From positions 59,981,754 through 60,045,753 of the forward strand of contig NC_067495.1 in NCBI RefSeq assembly GCF_947179515.1: 64,000 bases of DNA, in the 5' to 3' direction. Every line of letters starts with the position of its first letter. Position 1 is the first letter of the stretch. Below the pieces are notes generated by a model, which saw only the letters and a list, made by a program, of their open reading frames with translations, was not told where the DNA came from and did no database searches. Shown piece by piece: positions 23,059 through 34,329 of this stretch. This stretch comes from Apodemus sylvaticus (Eukaryota > Chordata > Mammalia > Rodentia > Muridae). A program made the position numbers and the translations under genes.

Positions 23059-23830
23059 GGAGAGCTCTATTTAGAAAGATTCCCCCACCCCCATGCTAGA
23101 AAATAGCCCTTTCTTCTTTCACAGGGAGGCTGGGCGTTTTCTCCAAGGCTCTGCCCTTGCCTGCTCTACTATGGGGGCTCTGCCTTCTCATAGGTCCCCC
23201 AGCTGGAGCCCCCAGCCCCACTCCCTAATTCCGGCGGAGCAGGCAGCATGCCCGCATGCCCAATTGATTCTCCCAGCACACACAGGTAATTCATTTCAGC
23301 TTCCTCTCCAGGCCCCCACCCCAGATGTGCAGCCGTCCCAGCAGCCAGAGGCCAGCTCACCCCACCCAGATTGCTGGCCAGCTGCAGCCCCCTGTTTCCC
23401 AGAGAAGAGAACTAATAAAGGACAGTCTCGGAGCCACAGCCTCTCCAGTTCAATCTTGCCACAGCCGCCCCATAAAACTGAGGGGAGAGATATAAAGGAA
23501 ACAAGTGTGAGTGAAGATGAAGTTTCCATCTGAGGAGGGGAGTGGAGATGTGGGGCCGGCAGACAGCATGCAGGAGTGATTGGCCTCTGGGGCCCAGAAA
23601 AGACAGAATATCCCCATTTGCAGCCACTTAGGTCCTTGTGGTAGCTTCTCTAGAAGGGACAGGACACAATGGGTGGGAAACAGGGAGGGGAATGTGGTGG
23701 TTAAGAGCAAGGGTAGGAAGATGGGGAACTCAGGAATAACCTAGGTTACATCGCCCGATCCCATTTTACTAAAACAAGAAGAGGAGGAGGGAAGGGAGGG
23801 ATGGAGGGGAGGGACGGAGGAAGTAGTTAA
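23059..23830. other. unique sequence; no gene proven
   Basis: Contains ATTA-type cores near 23224-23300 (ctccctaattccgg, cccaattgattc, ggtaattcatttc). A 146-codon plus-strand frame (23093-23533) is Pro/Ser/His-rich without a domain. A weak MIR-like patch is at 23697-23770 (ggtggttaagagcaaggg). Confidence 0.4.
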
Positions 23831-23834
23831 ACTG

Positions 23835-23978
23835 GGGCCAGGTGTGGTAATGTACACTTTTAATCCCAGCACTCAGGAAGCAGAGACGGGCAAATCTTAG
23901 TGAGTTTGAGGCTGTCCTTGTCCACATAGTGAGTTTTAGGCTAGCTGGGGCTACATGGCGAGATACTGTCTAAAGTTG
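23835..23978 (+). mobile_element. B1 SINE
   Basis: Near full-length B1: ggccaggtgtggtaatgtac, tttaatcccagcactcagga and ctggggctacatggcgagat match the 7SL-derived consensus with moderate divergence. Its A-rich tail runs directly into the AAAG repeat on the right. Confidence 0.9.
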
Positions 23979-23979
23979 A

Positions 23980-24066
<87 letters not shown>

Positions 24067-24176
24067 GAGGGAGGGAGGGAGGGAGGGAGGGAGGGAGGGA
24101 AGGAAGAAAGAAAGAAAGAAACAAAGAAAGAAAAAAGGAAAAGAAAGAAAGAAAAAGAGGGAGGGAGGGAGTGAGG
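23979..24176. repeat. (AAAG)n / (GGGA)n purine-only tract
   Basis: About 88 bases of AAAG units pass into GGGA units (24066-24100) and then mixed AAAG, AAAAAGG and GGGA. The plus strand is almost purely purine over about 200 bases, so mirror-repeat triplex DNA is possible. It descends from the tail of the B1 at 23835. The Lys/Glu/Arg-rich and Phe/Leu/Ser-rich frames crossing it are artefacts. Confidence 0.95.
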
Positions 24177-24183
24177 GAAACAA

Positions 24184-24322
24184 CAGGTACGATGATTCGT
24201 ACCTGTAACCACAGAACTTAAGAGGCTAAAGTAGGAAGATCACCACCACAAGTTCAAGGCCATCCTGGGCTACATACCAGGCCCAGGGCTATGTAGCAAA
24301 ATCCTGTCTCAAAAATAGAGCA
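24184..24322 (+). mobile_element. B1 SINE, diverged
   Basis: Contains gattcgtacctgtaaccaca, aagttcaaggccatcctggg and gcaaaatcctgtctcaaaaa, matching B1. A short AGGC insertion separates two TAC-containing halves. Confidence 0.82.
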
Positions 24323-24332
24323 AGTCATAAAA

Positions 24333-24480
24333 AAAGCCAGGTATGGAGGTCACGCCTGTAATCCCAGCACTTTGGAGGCAGGACTCCGATATCAGCTTGC
24401 CACAAGTTCAAGGACAGCTTGGACAGGGGTAGACAACCTCAGGTACATAGTGAGACCTTGTCTCATAAATAAAAAGAGGA
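24333..24480 (+). mobile_element. B1 SINE, diverged
   Basis: Contains aaagccaggtatggaggtca, cgcctgtaatcccagcactt and gtgagaccttgtctcataaa, matching B1, with an internal change (cttggacaggggtagacaac). It directly follows the preceding B1 in the same orientation. Confidence 0.85.
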
Positions 24481-26078
24481 GAGGAGAAGGGGCAGGAGAA
24501 GGAAGGAAGGAGGAAGAAGAGGAGTCGTGGGGGCGTAGAGAAGGCCAACTAGACCAAGATGATGGACTTGGTGTGGGCACCTGAGGTTGGGCAAGCTCGG
24601 GGGCATCCTTTCTGGCTTTCCTGTCCCATTCCTGTTTCCTCGAAAGCGAACCAGTCTGGCATTGACTCTCGTTTAGCTATCACCCTGTTGGGTGACCTTG
24701 CTCAAGCTCCCTTCTCTTCTCTTGTGCCTTATTTCCTCCGCTCTGCAGTAGGCTCCAAGCAGTCTGGCCACCAGCCTGCAGCTGTATGACAGGGATCAGT
24801 GTGTGCTGTTGATAGGACTCATGGGAAATACATGGGTGCAGCTCTCTTGTTCATTACTCATTAGGTCTGGCAGAACCCTCAGGAGAAGCCGGGCTCCTCC
24901 AAGCTATGTGCCTGGGATGAGCATGAAGTCTGAGTTCTTCTGGTGTGTATCCTTGTCTATTCTGCCCAGGAAAGAGGTAAGCAACTGTTAGGTCATGACA
25001 CTTTCTTCCTGTCCCTTGTGTATAGAGCCCTGAGCATAAAGCAGCTGTGCTTGTCCTCGTGGCACTGACATGTGCCGGAGAAGAAAAGGAGCTCCCTGCC
25101 AGGCATCAGGACCTGCAGGAAGGCAGGAAAGTGAGGCCTGTGGCTCTGGCCACACCAGTAGCTATGATCCAGGCACTGATCTCTGAGGGAATTCCAAAGC
25201 CCTTCTGCTAAGAAGCCCTGGGGCCAGCACTAGAGTGATTGTAGTTAGGTCCAGAATTGAAGGAGAGGGTTCAGTAACCAATCCCTGTATCTGGGTCCTG
25301 AGGAGAAGCCTGGCCACACCCTGGCCCGTTTGCTTGGAATACAGATTCTGCCCTCTCCATATAGCCTGTGTGGGCACCACAGCCGATCTCAACCGTGCCT
25401 CACTTAGGCTGCCGGATGTGTGTGGGCCTCTTTTGCCAAAGGCATGTAGGAAGAAGGGGTATGAATCACAGGCCAGGTGGCCCAATGGAAACCTCCTGTC
25501 GGCCATGAGCTTCCTAGTGGCATCAGTGGGCATGGGATTTATCACCATTTGCCTGGACTGACTGGGAGAAAGTACTTTGGGGGGAAAGTCGAGCTGTCTG
25601 CATCTCCCACACTACGTGCTCATAGTGACTCCTTGATAGGTGTCAGATACTGAGCTCCTATACTGTGGAGGGGACAGTCCAGAGCAGTTGGCCGTGGCCT
25701 CCTCTGACTCATCATTAAAGCTCCCAGGACAATCAGAGGTAAAGAGAACTCAATGAAGGTACAAGATCCAGAGGCCAAGAGCCAGGGAGACCCAGCCATG
25801 GAGGGGGACAGAGTATGAGAGTCACAAGGAGAGAGGAAAGACATAGGCCAGAAGAAGCAGGCCAGGCTCTGCAGGCCAAACCCAGCAGGGTGGACCTCAG
25901 GCAGCTGGGAGTGGCAGGCAGGGTGAACACTCCCAAAGTTCTTGACTTCCTTAGCCAACAGGAGTCCCTGGGACTTTTCTGAGTCATGAGCTGCATCAGA
26001 GCCTGAGAAAGTGAGCCCTTGGGAGCGTATCCCCAGCAAGGCAGACTGTTGTGTGACCAGGCAGACCTTGCCCAGGAG
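24481..26078. other. unique sequence; no gene seen
   Basis: Starts with a GA-rich patch, then a MIR-like stretch on the plus strand near 24650-24755 (gtgaccttgctcaagctccc). Frames at 25162-25548 and 25620-26039 minus have no recognisable family. Confidence 0.45.

Positions 26079-26080
<2 letters not shown>

Positions 26081-26124
<44 letters not shown>
26081..26124. repeat. (CA)22 microsatellite
   Basis: An uninterrupted AC dinucleotide run of 22 units. Confidence 0.98.
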
Positions 26125-26125
<1 letters not shown>

Positions 26126-26779
26126 AGTTCCATGCTAGGACTAAAGGTTTGCCTTACACAACATTCCCATTTTCTAGGTTGAGAAACTGAGGCCACAAAA
26201 AGATGGCATCCGCATGCTTTTCTTTCTCTTAAGTGGACAGGTAGAGGTGGTTCTGGTGGAGCAGAGGCTGGCAGGACACTACATATCCTGGCTCTGTCTT
26301 CCCTGTTCCGTCTCCCACTCCTTTGAAGAGCCAAAAGAAATCTCTCTGAGCTGGCTCCGTCACAAATATGAAGCCATGTGGATGCTGCAGCCGTGTCTCC
26401 GATGAGGGATTTGCCACTCACAGGGTCCGGGGGCGGCTCGGGCGCTTGTCTCCAGCCGCGGAGTAGACAGTAGGCACAGCAGATGGAATTTCTGTTGCTC
26501 TCCGAAGCTGCTACTTCTGGCTGGATTTTTCACTCCCCTCTTTTCTTCTCCTTGGATTTTGAGGGGAAGAAGGAGGAGGATGAACATGATACTCTCTGTA
26601 GAAAATTACAAAAGTATTACGGAGAAAATTGACCCTATCCTCTCACAAGCAGGGGAAATATTGGTAATGTTTTGTTAAATCTCTTCTCAGCTCCTCCTCT
26701 GTCTCTATCTCTGTGTCTCTGTCTCCCTCTTTCTCTCTGTCTTTGTTTCTCCATTCACGCATACTGCTGTCTTAGACGT

Positions 26780-27545
26780 GAGATCGTAGTGTTCATTCCA
26801 TTGTTTTAGACTGTGACAAAAACCGAAAACACTTAGCACAGAATATGTTTCTATAAGAACACTTAAGGTCTAGAATAATACTGCTAATTCTGAGAGCAGT
26901 GGGTTTCATCAGGTCTCTCGAAGTTCCCATCATGTGTAACTGAAATTCTAGCGCCATCGCACAGCTAAGTGTCGCCTGTCCCCACCACTCACTCTCCAAC
27001 ATTTGCATTTGACTCTGCTTCTGAGCATCGGACTTTCAGCCACTCCAAATAACTGGGACTGCAGTTTTGTCCTCAGCCTGTCAGTTCACATAGCATAGTG
27101 AACTCAAGGTCCATTCATACTGTACCCTCTGACAGGCCCTCCCACACTTTCAAAACTAATATCCTCTTCACTCTGTCTGCACACCTTTTCCTAGCCATGC
27201 TTGGGACCCATCTTGCAGCTGTTGTGGTATGCAGTGAAATTGGCTTTAGCTCTGTCTCTTTGAAATTCCCACTGAAATTCCTTTGGCTCCTTACCTAGAA
27301 GTGAGATGATAGGATTATCTGGTAGTGTTATGTTCAGTTTCCTGAGGATCCTCCCTATTAATTGGCTGTGCTGTTGACTTTGCCCCAACAGTGGAGAGGG
27401 GATCTCTTCATCTCTCCCATTTCTTGCTATTCTCAGAGGTATGAGTTGACATCTCATAGTGGTTCTGACTTGCCACCACCTGCTGAAGAGTGGCATTGGG
27501 CACCTTCTCCCTCATGTGTAGACCATCTGTGTGTCTTATGCCTAG
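26780..27545 (-). mobile_element. old L1 3'-region remnant
   Basis: The plus strand carries acctagaagtgagatgatag, ccccaacagtggagagggga and agttgacatctcatagtggt. These correspond in order to segments known antisense to the end of old mammalian L1 elements (CCCAGAAGTGGGATTGCTGGAT, CCCACCAACAGTG, TGAGGTGGTATCTCATTGTGG). No open ORF2 fragment remains. A degraded left continuation to about 26590 is possible. Confidence 0.6.
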
Positions 27546-27866
27546 TCTGTTTTGTGCCCTGAATTTCCCATGTGTCCTTGTGCTATAAGCATTCCTCCAT
27601 GCTTCGTGTATGCTTTCCTTCCCCTTCACCCTGAGGACAGGGATCTGAACTTTGAGAGTCTCAAACCCCATCAGCTCCAGTTGGGGTGTAGCACCATAAC
27701 AGCATATAAGCAGCAGGTGGCAGGGGGTGAAAAGCAATGTAGGGTAGACCCTGGACCAGAGCAGCTTAGAGGAGAGACTTTGGTAGAAGATGGTCTTAGT
27801 TTCAAGTTGAGAATTTTGCTATATCCAGGCTGTCAGGCATTGGGAAATCCATTTAATTCTGAGCCC

Positions 27867-28260
27867 TGGCTTAGTTAGGGTTACTGTTACTGTGATAAAA
27901 CACCATGACCAAAGCAGCTTGGGGAGAAAGGGGACTATTTGGCTTGTGTTTCTCCATCACAGTTTATTATTCAAAGCACGTAGAGCAGGAACTCAAAGGA
28001 GGCAGGAACCTGGAGGCAGGAGCTGAAGCAGAGTCCATGGGGTGTACTGCTTACTGCCTTGTTCCTCATGGCCTCATCAGTCTGCTTTCTAGAACCCAGG
28101 ACCACCAGTGGCCTGGGCCCTCCCACATCAATTACTAATTAAGAAAATGCCCTGTACTCTTGCTTACAGCTTGACCTTATAGAGTCATTTTCTCATTTGA
28201 GGTTCCCTCCTCTCCGCTGACACTAGCTCATTTCAAGTTGACATAAAACTAGCCAGCTCG
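27867..28260 (-). mobile_element. MaLR-like (ORR1/MT-type) LTR, antisense
   Basis: The plus strand begins ttagttagggttactgtt and ends acataaaactagccag, with accatgaccaaagcagcttg and tcaattactaattaagaaaa inside. It is the same family as the copy at 30447-30846. It splits a sequence that occurs unsplit at 29232-29345, which locates the insertion site. Flanking duplications are unclear (ctggc versus ctcgc is possible). This is a solo LTR with no protein-coding potential. Confidence 0.72.
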
Positions 28261-28543
28261 CTTCCCATCTACAAAGTGGAGATAATGGGAAAATCTCTTT
28301 CATAGTTTCATCACTCCTTTGTGTGGTCTCACTCAGCTAATGCATGCCAGGGCTTGACCACAAGGAGTCTCCTGTGAATGCCTGAGCAAGCATCTTGCAG
28401 CAGTGGAAAGGGGCTATGAAGTCCTCCTCTGTCCCTGGTCTCAGTCTCTTCTTCTGAATTATTGAATATTGTAGTGGATGGCATTTTCAGTTTGGATTTT
28501 CCCAGATCTTAAGGAATAAAGGTTTTGGAAAGAAGGTGTTTGT

Positions 28544-28968
28544 GATGGACCGAACATTTTTATACACCTCCCAAATCCCGGTGTAGAAACTTGAATTCCC
28601 AGTGTGATAGCATTAGGAGGTGGGGCCTTTAGAAGGTGTGAACATGATTGACTTGAGAAGTACTTAGGGGCTTAGTAAAGCACACAATTAACTAAGGAGG
28701 GAATGCCCACCCTGGACATCAGTGCTGCCATCCCTTGGATGGAGGGCCAGGTGGAATACAAGGAGAAGAATGAGAGTACCCGTTGGCATGGGCATGCTCT
28801 GTCTCTGCTTCTTGTCTGCAGTTATGTGAACTGTCCTGGTTTGCAATGCCCTCTTTGTCACAATGAACTGAAACTTCTAGATGCATGAGCCGAAATGAAT
28901 CCTATCCCTTTCCTAAATTTGCCTCCTCTTGTGTTTTGTCACAGCAATAAAATGTCTGACTAATTTAG
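28544..28968 (+). mobile_element. MaLR-type 5' LTR
   Basis: Starts tgtgatggaccgaacatttt and continues with cattaggaggtggggccttt, aatgaactgaaacttctag and a terminal cacagcaataaaatgtctga. This is the classic layout of ERVL-MaLR LTRs, with GGAGGTGGGGCCTTT near the 5' end and an AATAAA signal close to the end. It is followed by internal MaLR-like sequence in the same orientation. Confidence 0.75.
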
Positions 28969-30881
28969 AAAAGTTGGGACTGGTTTGTGGGAGGGATTTG
29001 GGGAAGTTAGGAGGTAGAGACAAGAGAAGAGCTACAGTGCTGTCAGCAGAATTAAATGGGTGATTCTGGTAGGAATTCAGAACAGTGGAATGTTGATGAG
29101 ACCTAGACTGTAAAGAGTGAGTGCCTTAGTCTTCAAATGCGAGCATGGATGCTATCAGGAATTCGATTAGTGGCCATGCCTGTTACATTTTGATAAGGAA
29201 CTTGTGTACATTTTGTCCCTGTCCTGATTCCTTGCATAGTTTAAGTTTCAAGACCAGATTTCTTGCCATTTCCAGACTGCCAGGCTTTGAACAGTCCACT
29301 TAACTCTGAGACCTGGCTTCCTATCTAGAAAGTGAAGGCAACAGGGAAATGCTTGAATTTAAAGGTAATGGACTCATTAGTATAGTGGAAGAAGTATTAA
29401 GGCAGCAGCCCAGCACCCAGACTGTGAAGTGGCAATTGCTAGCTGCTTTTATCTGGGTTTACAGTTATAATCAGAAGCCAAAAGCAAAAAAGAAAGATGG
29501 GAAAGTGTACAGTTTGTTCAGAAAAAAACCCTGCAGAGTTGAAGCTAAGGAAAGTTTTGAGTCTTGAAGGAATTTCAGGAACTGGCCTGACCCACTCATC
29601 ACAGGCTTAAGAGTATAAAAGGGTAAACACATTTAACCAACTTTTTAGGGAAGAGATTTTAAGGCTCTCTGCTATCACTGGGCCTCTTTGGAGTTTCCTG
29701 AGCTCAGCCATTCAGGTTCTCAGAGACCATTGTAGCTGTTATCCTAAGGGGCCATCTACCTTTCATACTCCTTACAGACCCTGACATCATCCATACGTTG
29801 CTAGGTTTGCAGACATATAAAATATAAGAGACACGGGGGTCATGGAGGCTTGCACCCAGATTTTAGGGGAAAGCCTGGTAGGCCAAGTAGTGCTTAACAG
29901 GGTCAGGATTTTTGCAGGCAGCTCCTGAGAAGGTGACGTATGAAGCTGTTCGTGTGAAGCTGAAAATGCTATAGATAGCCCAGGCAGGGAGAGCTATACA
30001 GTGCTATGCAGCCTCCATTCCCATGGAGATGCTGGGGATGTGGGATGTTTGCTGAGGCTAGAGCTGCAGGTAACAGAGAGTCCATTTGGGCTGAAGATGG
30101 CAAGGCTGGAGGATCTGGATGCTCAGGCCTCTGAGGCCCACATCTGGCTAGTGTGCTGTGCCTCAGATGCTGGACATGGAGCTACAGAATTTAATGCTTG
30201 CCTTGCCAACTTCAGGCTTGCTTTGCTCTAATCTTGTCTTTCTGTTATCTCATTCTTCTCTTGTGGAATGGGAGTGTTTATTCTATGCCACTGTATCTTG
30301 GATGTAGGGAACATTTTAAAAATCATATTTGTGCTCACAGCTAAATGCTTGCCTTGGGATACTTTGAACATTTGAGCAACGCTAGAACTGTTAAGACCTT
30401 GTAGATCCTTGGAGAAGGACTAAATACATTTTGCATTGTGAGAGAGTGTCTTAGTCAGGGTTTCTATTCCTGCACAAACACCATGACCAAGAAGCAAGTT
30501 GGGGGAGGAAAGGGTTTATTGAGCTTACACTTCCACACTGCTGTTCATCACTAAAGGAAGTCAGGACTGGAACTCAAGCAGGTCAGGAAGCAGGAGCTGC
30601 TGCAGAGGCCATGGAGAGATGTTCCTTACTGGCTTGCTTCCCCTGGCTTGCTCAGCCTGCTCTCTTATAGAACCCAAGAGCACCAGCCCAAAGGTGGAAC
30701 CACCCACAAGGGGCCCTCCCCCCTTGATCACTAATTGAGAAAATGCCCCACAGCTGGATCTCATGGAGGCACTTCCCCAACTGAAGCTCCTTTCTCTGTG
30801 ATAACTCCAGCCTGTGTCAAGTTGACACACAAAACCAGCCAGTGCAGAGAGCAATGAGCCTTTGGGGGACTAAGGGTGGAG
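28969..30881 (+). mobile_element. MaLR-type internal region, interrupted
   Basis: Blocks such as tcattagtatagtggaagaa (29374), gggtttacagttataatcag, gatggcaaggctggaggatc (30096) and gtgctgtgcctcagatgctg match the non-coding internal sequence that accompanies rodent MaLR LTRs, as I remember it. It ends with a purine-rich stretch (gggggactaagggtggagtg) at the expected polypurine-tract position, then a degraded 3' LTR start. An antisense LTR is nested at 30447-30846. Frames at 29349 and 30001 lie inside it and are not genes. Confidence 0.6.
30447..30846 (-). mobile_element. solo LTR, MaLR-like, nested, with target duplication
   Basis: The insert runs from tgtcttagtcagggtttc to aaaaccagccagtgca, so it has TG...CA ends. 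It is flanked by identical 5-base duplications, gagag at 30442-30446 and 30847-30851. The minus strand carries an AATAAA signal (reverse of gggtttatt at 30511). Five-base duplications and a length of 400 bases fit an ERVL-MaLR LTR. The exact subfamily is uncertain. Confidence 0.88.
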
Positions 30882-31006
30882 TGCTACTGTTTTAAGGAGA
30901 TGTGTTTGGGTGTCACATTGATTAAGGTTGGACTTACAATAGTTACTCTTAATTGTTAATTTGATTGAATTATGGAGAGCCCAACAGTTTAATGAAAACA
31001 TTTTGA

Positions 31007-31045
31007 GATATATATATATATATATTTGTGTATATACACATATAA

Positions 31046-31094
<49 letters not shown>

Positions 31095-31115
31095 CACATA
31101 CATATACACATATAC
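31007..31115. repeat. (TA)n / (TG)n compound microsatellite
   Basis: Alternating TA, then TATACACATATA, TA again, about 15 TG units and finally ACATATACACATATAC. The whole tract alternates purine and pyrimidine and is partly self-complementary. Confidence 0.95.
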
Positions 31116-31189
31116 AATCTTAATCCTATTGCTGAAGACACAACATACTTTGGTTCCAGGACATAGAGAAGTCAAGCTGGAATTAATTG

Positions 31190-31998
31190 AAAACTTCCTC
31201 TCTGCTGACTAGCTTTCATAATATTAAAAGGTGCTGTGCAGGCAATAGGTGGAGAAAAGCTATGGACGGTATTGCCCAGTGGTAAGCACTGCATAGTATA
31301 ATACCAGTCAACTAGTATAATAGCGGCAGGAGGGTTGTGGGGATAATTGCTTTTGGATTGGATTTGAGGCCTGTTCCAGAGGAGGGAGTTCAGGCCTGAT
31401 AGTGTAAACCTGGTCAAATGGCACGGCTCAGCAGTCATAGGCCCACAGGGGAGGTGGGCAGCAACTGCTGTTGTGTGGCCAAGTGGATGTGTTGTCAAAC
31501 TGCCTTTGAAATATTTGTGTTTATACCCACAGATTAGTGCTGCACTCAACTCTAGCCAAAAAAGCGTCTCTGTAGTCAGCAGCAGTTAATGAAGGGACTC
31601 ATAATTGAGAATAAATAACTTATTGAGTACTCGGCTGTATGTAACACGTTGATATCAAAGCCCTAGAAGCTCAAGGAACATTGTGTGAGATGGGGCCAAA
31701 AGAATGTAGGAGCAGAAGACGGAAGGCAAGTTGGGAAATGCAGTCTTTTTGCTGTAGCACGACACTCAGCTACATAAGACCTGCACAAGATCGAGCCAGC
31801 CAGATCATCCAACATTAATCGAATTCAGTGGGTTACAAAACAACAAATCAAAACCAACAACAAATCAGAAGGGATATGAAGGGGAGACACATGTCGTGGG
31901 TCCCTGGAGGACTGGGGAGGATTTTAAGGTACATAATTTCAAGGTACATTGTTAACCTGTACGAATTGTCAAAGAACAAATAAAAACTATTTTACTAA
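31190..31998 (+). mobile_element. rodent L1 3' region (Lx-like)
   Basis: Ordered blocks agctatggacggtattgccc, ataccagtcaactagtataa, gttcaggcctgatagtgtaa, gaagctcaaggaacattgtg and gacctgcacaagatcgagcc match rodent L1-associated 3' sequence. It ends in an A-rich AAATAAAAACTATTTTAC. The subfamily is tentative and no ORF2 coding part remains. Confidence 0.6.
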
Positions 31999-31999
31999 C

Positions 32000-33210
32000 A
32001 AGAGAAAGGGCTTCGTAGAGCTTGCTGTTCACTACACAAAGATAGAAAACGGAGCACTAGCAAACCAAGAAGCAGGTTCTGTGATCGTGGGCTTTCCCAG
32101 CTGGCCAGCCAGTGCTGTGAGGAGCTGGTGTATGTGCCCTTGGAGCCCCCAGACTCTCGAGTTCTTTGCTAGAAGAACCTCATGTGGACTGAGGTTGCAG
32201 GCATTTTGGTGCCGCCTTCTCTTCTTTTGACCTCCCTTCTTTGTGATAACAAGAGTTTCCCTTCAGGGCACATATCTCCCTCAGCTGGGGATTCGCATAT
32301 GACCTCTTTCTGCCCTAGGCTGACTTGCACTGACACAGAGAATCCTGTACTAGGACACACCCATCAACACTCTGGGGAGTGATGTGAGAATTTCTTCCTG
32401 GTACTTGTTGGGAGAGTCACAGGGAGAAGGAGGGAAGACCCTTGTAAGTTGGGATTGAACAAAACGGGGCTCAACCTGCTCAGTTTTTACTATTTTACTA
32501 CCTAACCCTAACCCTTTATAAACCCAGTTTATAAAGACAGAGAAAACATCTAATGATGTCGGATTGCTGCTACGTCTGTGTTCATGTTATATAGATGGCA
32601 AGCCTGAGCTCAGAGAAAGACAATGTACTTAAGGCGATACTGTTGACTAGTAAGCCAGAGCCAGCACCTCCATTAATTAGGGTCAGAATCCTTGGCCCCA
32701 CCTTCCAGGAGATATTTTCTATTGTAATCCTACACACTAAGATTAGTTTTGAAGATGGATTCTCCTCTGCCCAGCAGAAGGACCTTAATGGGAGGGCCCT
32801 TGAAAAATGGTGAACCCTTCCAGTGTGTAAGTAGACAGAGAGGTCAAAAAGAGAAAGGAACAGAGTATGTGAGCCCTCCCTTTCCCAGCCCCAGGAAGGA
32901 TATGAGGATGCTACTTCTTTAGGCTTGCTGGAGAAGCACAGAGCCTGAAGATGGATGGAGTGCAATAGACAGGAGCATGCGCTTACTTGGTCAGGTCCTA
33001 AGCATGCAGAATCTCAGTGTGTCAGGGCAGAAAGGCACCATTAGAACAGACTCAATTGCAGGTCAGAAGGTGATTTGTCAGTGTACAGCACCACAGCCTG
33101 GAAGGAGCACCGTGTCGAAGCATTGTCAGCTATTGTAGTCCTGGCTCAAGGTCCCACCAGGAAGTGTGGCTTTACCTGACTGTCTCCCCCCTACCCTCAT
33201 GCCAGCATTC
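32000..33210. other. unique sequence; no gene seen
   Basis: Includes a two-copy telomere-like CCCTAA stretch (32503-32514), a MIR-like patch on the minus strand near 32590-32640 (aagcctgagctcagagaaag) and unrecognised sequence. Frames up to 127 codons show no domain. Confidence 0.45.
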
Positions 33211-33214
33211 TGGT

Positions 33215-33430
33215 GAACTTTGGTATGTGTGTGTGTATGTGTGTGTGTCTGCGCATGTGCACATGTGAATACACATGTACTATGGTGTGTATGGTGTGCA
33301 TATGGAAGTCAGAGGACAATGTGTGGGAGTCAATCCTTGCCACCATGTGGGTCTTAGGGCTCAGACTCAAGTTGTGAAGCCTGGACGGAAGGCAGGCTCC
33401 TTTGCCTGCCGAGCCATCTCACAGGTTTAA
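33215..33430 (-). mobile_element. B3-type SINE with GT-rich end
   Basis: Contains gtgcatatggaagtcagagg, gccaccatgtgggtcttagg and tgcctgccgagccatctcac, the reverse complement of B3 SINEs (GAGATGGCTCAGCGG..., CCACATGGTGG). The left end is a GT-rich microsatellite typical of this family's tail. Confidence 0.85.
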
Positions 33431-33989
33431 GATTCCAGTTTTTCATTAGTTTCTTTCCACTCCCTCCATATCGAGGCTCTGTAAAGGTTGTCTGAGTCTG
33501 AGTAGGGTTGTAGAGTGGTGGCCGCTGGGGCATGGGATGGGGGAGGGGCTGATAAGGGCAAAACAGCTGGCAGAGCCATGGCCCAGGACCCTGAAAGCTA
33601 GGGCCATCTGCAGGTAGATACTGAGATAGCTCTGCCTCCGGGAGCGGCGGTGGCAGCATGGAGTCCTTTTCTGCACAGCCTCTAGTTGCATGGAAGACAG
33701 GCCACTGTCCTTAGGCCACCTGATGCTCTAGGACAGGACATGTTTGTCTATGTGCTGCCTAGCTCTGCCCCTTCTGATTCAAAGTCAGGGAGCAGTAGAA
33801 CCCACTGACCCTAGCAACTTGCCCTGGCAGTGAGGAACTCACAGCCCCCTACGTTCAGATGCCTATCTTGTTTTGTCTGAGGTACTAAGGGTGGAGTCCT
33901 GGGCTTTGAGCAGGCTGGACAAGTCCTCCAGCACCAAGCCACACCCTTCCAGCTTGCCCTTCTGTCCATAATCTGAGAGGCCGAGAAGA

Positions 33990-34135
33990 CTCCAGCTGAT
34001 TGAGTACATACTGCGTGCCAGGCACTTGGCCAGGCTCTTCTTTCTGCTTTTCTTATTCGCAACTCCACAAGGCAAGTGTGATCGCCCTTCTTGCAGATGA
34101 GTACCCACCATAGCCCAAAGAGAGGTTCCACCTAT
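33990..34135 (-). mobile_element. MIR SINE
   Basis: Reads attgagtacatactgcgtgc, caggcacttggccaggctct and cttgcagatgagtacc, matching reversed MIR (ATTGAGTGCTTACTATGTGCCAGGCACTG, TTTTACAGATGAGG). Confidence 0.7.
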
Positions 34136-34329
34136 GGCCAGGTCCCCGGAGCCCACGGCTGTCCAGAGCCTCGCACGTCACTGGCTTTTCTAAGTTCTCA
34201 GACCTAGCAGGCTACATGTGGGAGAGGGGACTAGGAGGGGCAGGCTGGAGGATCCCACAAGCTGCCCCTGCGCCAGGCCCCAGAAAACTCCATGCTTGGC
34301 CACCTGCCAGGGGGTGTGGCTCTGGAGAG

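Noticed and set aside
23941..24221. Lys/Glu/Arg-rich and Phe/Leu/Ser-rich frames
   Set aside because: Direct translation of the AAAG/GGGA tract next to a B1 SINE.
29349..29567. 72-codon plus-strand frame with a Lys-rich centre
   Set aside because: Also within the MaLR-type internal region.
30001..30231. 76-codon plus-strand frame
   Set aside because: It is inside MaLR-type internal sequence, which is non-coding, and shows no gag or pol motif.
32501..32516. Telomere-like CCTAACCCTAACCC
   Set aside because: Only about two units; too short for an interstitial telomere and likely chance.
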